Assembly (NCBI GenBank): GCA_002359315.1
Contig: DEMS01000002.1
Coordinates: forward strand, 94,729-158,728
Direction of reading: 5' to 3'
Source of the DNA: Bacteroidetes bacterium UBA2664
Lineage (GTDB): Bacteria > Bacteroidota > Rhodothermia > Balneolales > Balneolaceae
Length of the DNA: 64,000 nt
The position numbers and the translations under genes are program-made. Positions 61,841 to 64,000 of the stretch are shown here, in pieces (within the stretch, counting starts at the first letter, position 1; every line of letters starts with the position of its first letter). A model generated the notes under the pieces. The model was not told where the DNA came from, made no database searches, and was given only the letters and a program-made list of their open reading frames with translations.

Positions 61841-64000
61841 ATGAAGATTTACTCTCAGATATCTATCATCCTTATTCTGCTTTTGAGTCCTATAAGTGTT
61901 GCGGGGTTTAATATTTCAGGTTCAGTTTCCGGTCATATCACGGATAGTGAGACCGGCGACCCCATTCCATTTGCATATGTGCATTTGGAGGAGATTAATC
62001 GATTCACCAACACAGATAGAGAGGGATATTTCAGAATTCAGAATATCCCGGCAGGAAGTTACTCATTAGTGATCCATCGATTAGGCTATGCCGGTAAATC
62101 AGTCACTTTTACGGTTACAGATGATACTGATAGTGAGTTAGAAATTCAGTTAAGGCCAACGATGTTGACGGGACAAAGCATTGAAGTAGTCGCGGATGCT
62201 GAAAATCCACGCGGGGCAAATCTGGAACATGCATCCATCAAACTTACCGGTTCCTCATTGCGCAGAAATTTAGGGTCGACACTTTCAGAGACTCTCTCCT
62301 CACAACCCGGCTTTGACCAGCGTACAATGGGTGCAACTCCGGCTCGCCCGGTTATTCGAGGGCTGGGTGATGAGCGGGTACTTATTCTTCAAGACGGTGA
62401 ACGCACGGGTGATTTTTCAGCATCCTCAGCCGATCATGCAGTCAGTGTAGATCCGATAAGTGCCGCTGAAATTGAAATTGCAAGAGGCCCGGCTGCACTT
62501 GCATACGGCTCCAATGCGATAGGAGGAGTCATAAATGTTGTCAGGAATCAAATCGCAACCACAGTCCCATCCGAATTGAACGGTAGCTTAACAACACAAC
62601 TAGCTTCCGTAAACAGTGGCGCTTCTTTGGCTGGAACACTTTCCATTCCAATGAACGATAAAGTATTGAATATCGATTTAAATGGAAGGCTTGGAGATGA
62701 TTTCAGATCTCCATCTGAAAAAATTTCAAATTCCAATTATCTGTCATCCAACAGTTCAGCCGGGTTGAGTTTTATCAAGCCTTGGGGCTATTCCGGTTTG
62801 GCAGTTTCATCCTATTTAAGCAATTATGGGATACCTCCTGACCCGATTGGCGGACATCCTAACGGCGTGGATATTGAAATGCGGAAATTTCAAATAGAGA
62901 ATAAATCTGAAATTCTTTTTGAAGATCATTTTCTCAAGTACCTTGAAGCGCAGTTTTCTTACAGATATTACAATCATAAAGAGCTTGAAACTGCAACCAT
63001 TATTGGTACTGAATTTACAAAAAACAGTGCTAATATTACCCTTAAAGGTCGTCATCAGGGAATTGGCGGCTTCGACGATGGCACGATCGGAGTTTGGGGC
63101 GAATTTCACGACACTTATATTTTTGACCGATTTAATATTGAATCAAAAGGAGTCAGTCTTTCCACTTTTACCATTCAGGAAACTGATATAGGCCCTTTAC
63201 ATGTTGAACTGGGTGCGCGCCTTGATTATCACACTGAAATTCCTAAAGAGGATCGGCCCAACTCAAGAATCGGTTATATCAGGAAGCGATCGTATCTTGG
63301 CCTGGCAACATCAGGATCATTAATTTATAATTTTGGAAAGGGATTCTATGCTGGGACAACTTTCATGCATTCATTTCGCCCACCAACAACAGATGAACTC
63401 TTTTCCCAGGGCCCTCACGTCGCTGCATACTCTTTTGAAATTGGCAATCCTGAATTAGAAGCAGAACGTGGGATTGGAAAAGAGTTATTTTTCAGATACA
63501 GAAGATCTGATGCAACTGTTGAGCTTTCCGGTTATCACAATAATTTTTCAAATTTCATCTTCCCAAGAGATACCGGTCGTCAAAATTTATTTTTTCCATC
63601 ACTAAATGACTATCAATTTGAAGGAGTAAGAGCAGTCATCTACGGTTTTGAAGCACAAACTGAGTTTAAGATGTTTTCAAGGGTTGTTGCAAATTCATCC
63701 GTCTCTTATACAATCGGCCGAAGGGATCTTACAAATGAGGAAATGTCCGTAGATGGACGTAACTCTGATCGAGGATATCTACCAATGATCCCTCCTTTTC
63801 AAGCGACTGTTGGGCTCAATTATGTTCATCGATCTTTCTCATTGGGAGGGCACATCAGATATGTATCAGAGCAGGATCGGGTTTCACAATTTGAAGAACC
63901 GACTGATTCTTACACATTAATTGGACTGAGATCAGAATATAGATTTAGTACAACCGGGGATCGTTTTCATACTATCTCCCTTAACATCAGTAATCTGACA
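61841..64000 (+). CDS. TonB-dependent receptor, ZnuD-like, C-terminus cut by window end
   Basis: The frame from the ATG at 61841 is open to the right edge (720 codons). A signal peptide (about 1-21) is followed by a CarboxypepD_reg-like domain (about 30-115, VSGHITDSETGDPIPFAYV), a plug (about 130-232, VIRGLGDERVLILQDGERTGDF and ARGPAALAYGSNAIGGVINVV, split to short pieces) and the start of a beta-barrel. The plug text with DHAVSVDP matches the zinc-type (ZnuD) and related small-substrate receptors. It imports its ligand across the outer membrane with TonB energy. The His-rich lipoprotein upstream supports a metal substrate, not proven. Confidence 0.9.
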   Translation, partial: MKIYSQISIILILLLSPISVAGFNISGSVSGHITDSETGDPIPFAYVHLEEINRFTNTDREGYFRIQNIPAGSYSLVIHRLGYAGKSVTFTVTDDTDSELEIQLRPTMLTGQSIEVVADAENPRGANLEHASIKLTGSSLRRNLGSTLSETLSSQPGFDQRTMGATPARPVIRGLGDERVLILQDGERTGDFSASSADHAVSVDPISAAEIEIARGPAALAYGSNAIGGVINVVRNQIATTVPSELNGSLTTQLASVNSGASLAGTLSIPMNDKVLNIDLNGRLGDDFRSPSEKISNSNYLSSNSSAGLSFIKPWGYSGLAVSSYLSNYGIPPDPIGGHPNGVDIEMRKFQIENKSEILFEDHFLKYLEAQFSYRYYNHKELETATIIGTEFTKNSANITLKGRHQGIGGFDDGTIGVWGEFHDTYIFDRFNIESKGVSLSTFTIQETDIGPLHVELGARLDYHTEIPKEDRPNSRIGYIRKRSYLGLATSGSLIYNFGKGFYAGTTFMHSFRPPTTDELFSQGPHVAAYSFEIGNPELEAERGIGKELFFRYRRSDATVELSGYHNNFSNFIFPRDTGRQNLFFPSLNDYQFEGVRAVIYGFEAQTEFKMFSRVVANSSVSYTIGRRDLTNEEMSVDGRNSDRGYLPMIPPFQATVGLNYVHRSFSLGGHIRYVSEQDRVSQFEEPTDSYTLIGLRSEYRFSTTGDRFHTISLNISNLT

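Overview
The window is a 64 kb chromosomal segment of a Gram-negative bacterium of moderate to low GC. It most likely belongs to the Bacteroidota/Rhodothermota/Balneolota group. The support is lipobox-bearing outer-membrane lipoproteins, a TonB-dependent receptor with a carboxypeptidase-regulatory N-terminal domain, an M56 peptidase fused to a TonB-type C-terminal domain, a fused IcmF-type acyl-CoA mutase, candidate promoters with the Bacteroidota -7 box TAnnTTTG, and weak Shine-Dalgarno sequences. I infer the phylum from family resemblance and cannot prove it here. I saw no tRNA, rRNA, CRISPR array, prophage or insertion sequence. Coding density is high.

Layout. 1-2560 (minus strand): a probable biosynthetic group of an asparagine-synthetase-like ligase, a radical SAM protein resembling archaeosine synthase subunit RaSEA, and the start of a halogenase-like flavoprotein cut by the window edge. 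2806-8041: D-xylose use (xylB-xylA) facing a sugar isomerase and Gfo/Idh oxidoreductase pair. 8293-15767: a core translation block thrS-infC-rpmI-rplT-pheS-pheT, then a coiled-coil protein and zapA. 15813-18896: hemolysin-III-like protein, YmdB-type phosphodiesterase, LolD-type ATPase, TPR membrane protein. 18906-27850 (minus strand): a long tightly spaced run of phosphopantetheinyl transferase, Memo-like protein, DUF2520 protein, alkyltransferase-like protein, Ig-like lipoprotein, MscS channel and IcmF. 27973-30780: lysS and a LolC/E-type permease.

30927-40785 holds mixed metabolic genes: a COG2509-type flavoprotein, a CPBP protease, a methyltransferase, an SGNH hydrolase, a hydroxyacid dehydrogenase, a PQQ dehydrogenase with a haem c domain inside the propeller, a periplasmic sugar isomerase-like lipoprotein, and a nitroreductase carrying the iodotyrosine deiodinase lid triad. 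41076-43399 is a BlaI/BlaR1-like regulatory pair. 44845-51525 (minus strand) is a beta-oxidation run of acyl-CoA synthetase, FadN-type multifunctional enzyme, thiolase and 2,4-dienoyl-CoA-reductase-like SDR, facing a thioesterase-YfcC transporter pair across a palindrome. 53729-60834 holds gamma-glutamyltransferase, a mercuric-reductase-like flavoprotein, small membrane proteins, a metallophosphoesterase and a cyclase. The window ends with a small secreted protein, a His/Asp-rich lipoprotein and a ZnuD-like TonB receptor, possibly a metal acquisition locus.

The non-coding DNA carries several repeat families: three copies of a perfect hairpin, each between convergent genes, a 7-bp microsatellite, GCTGAAAGCT-type hairpins and one 306-bp gap filled with complex repeats.
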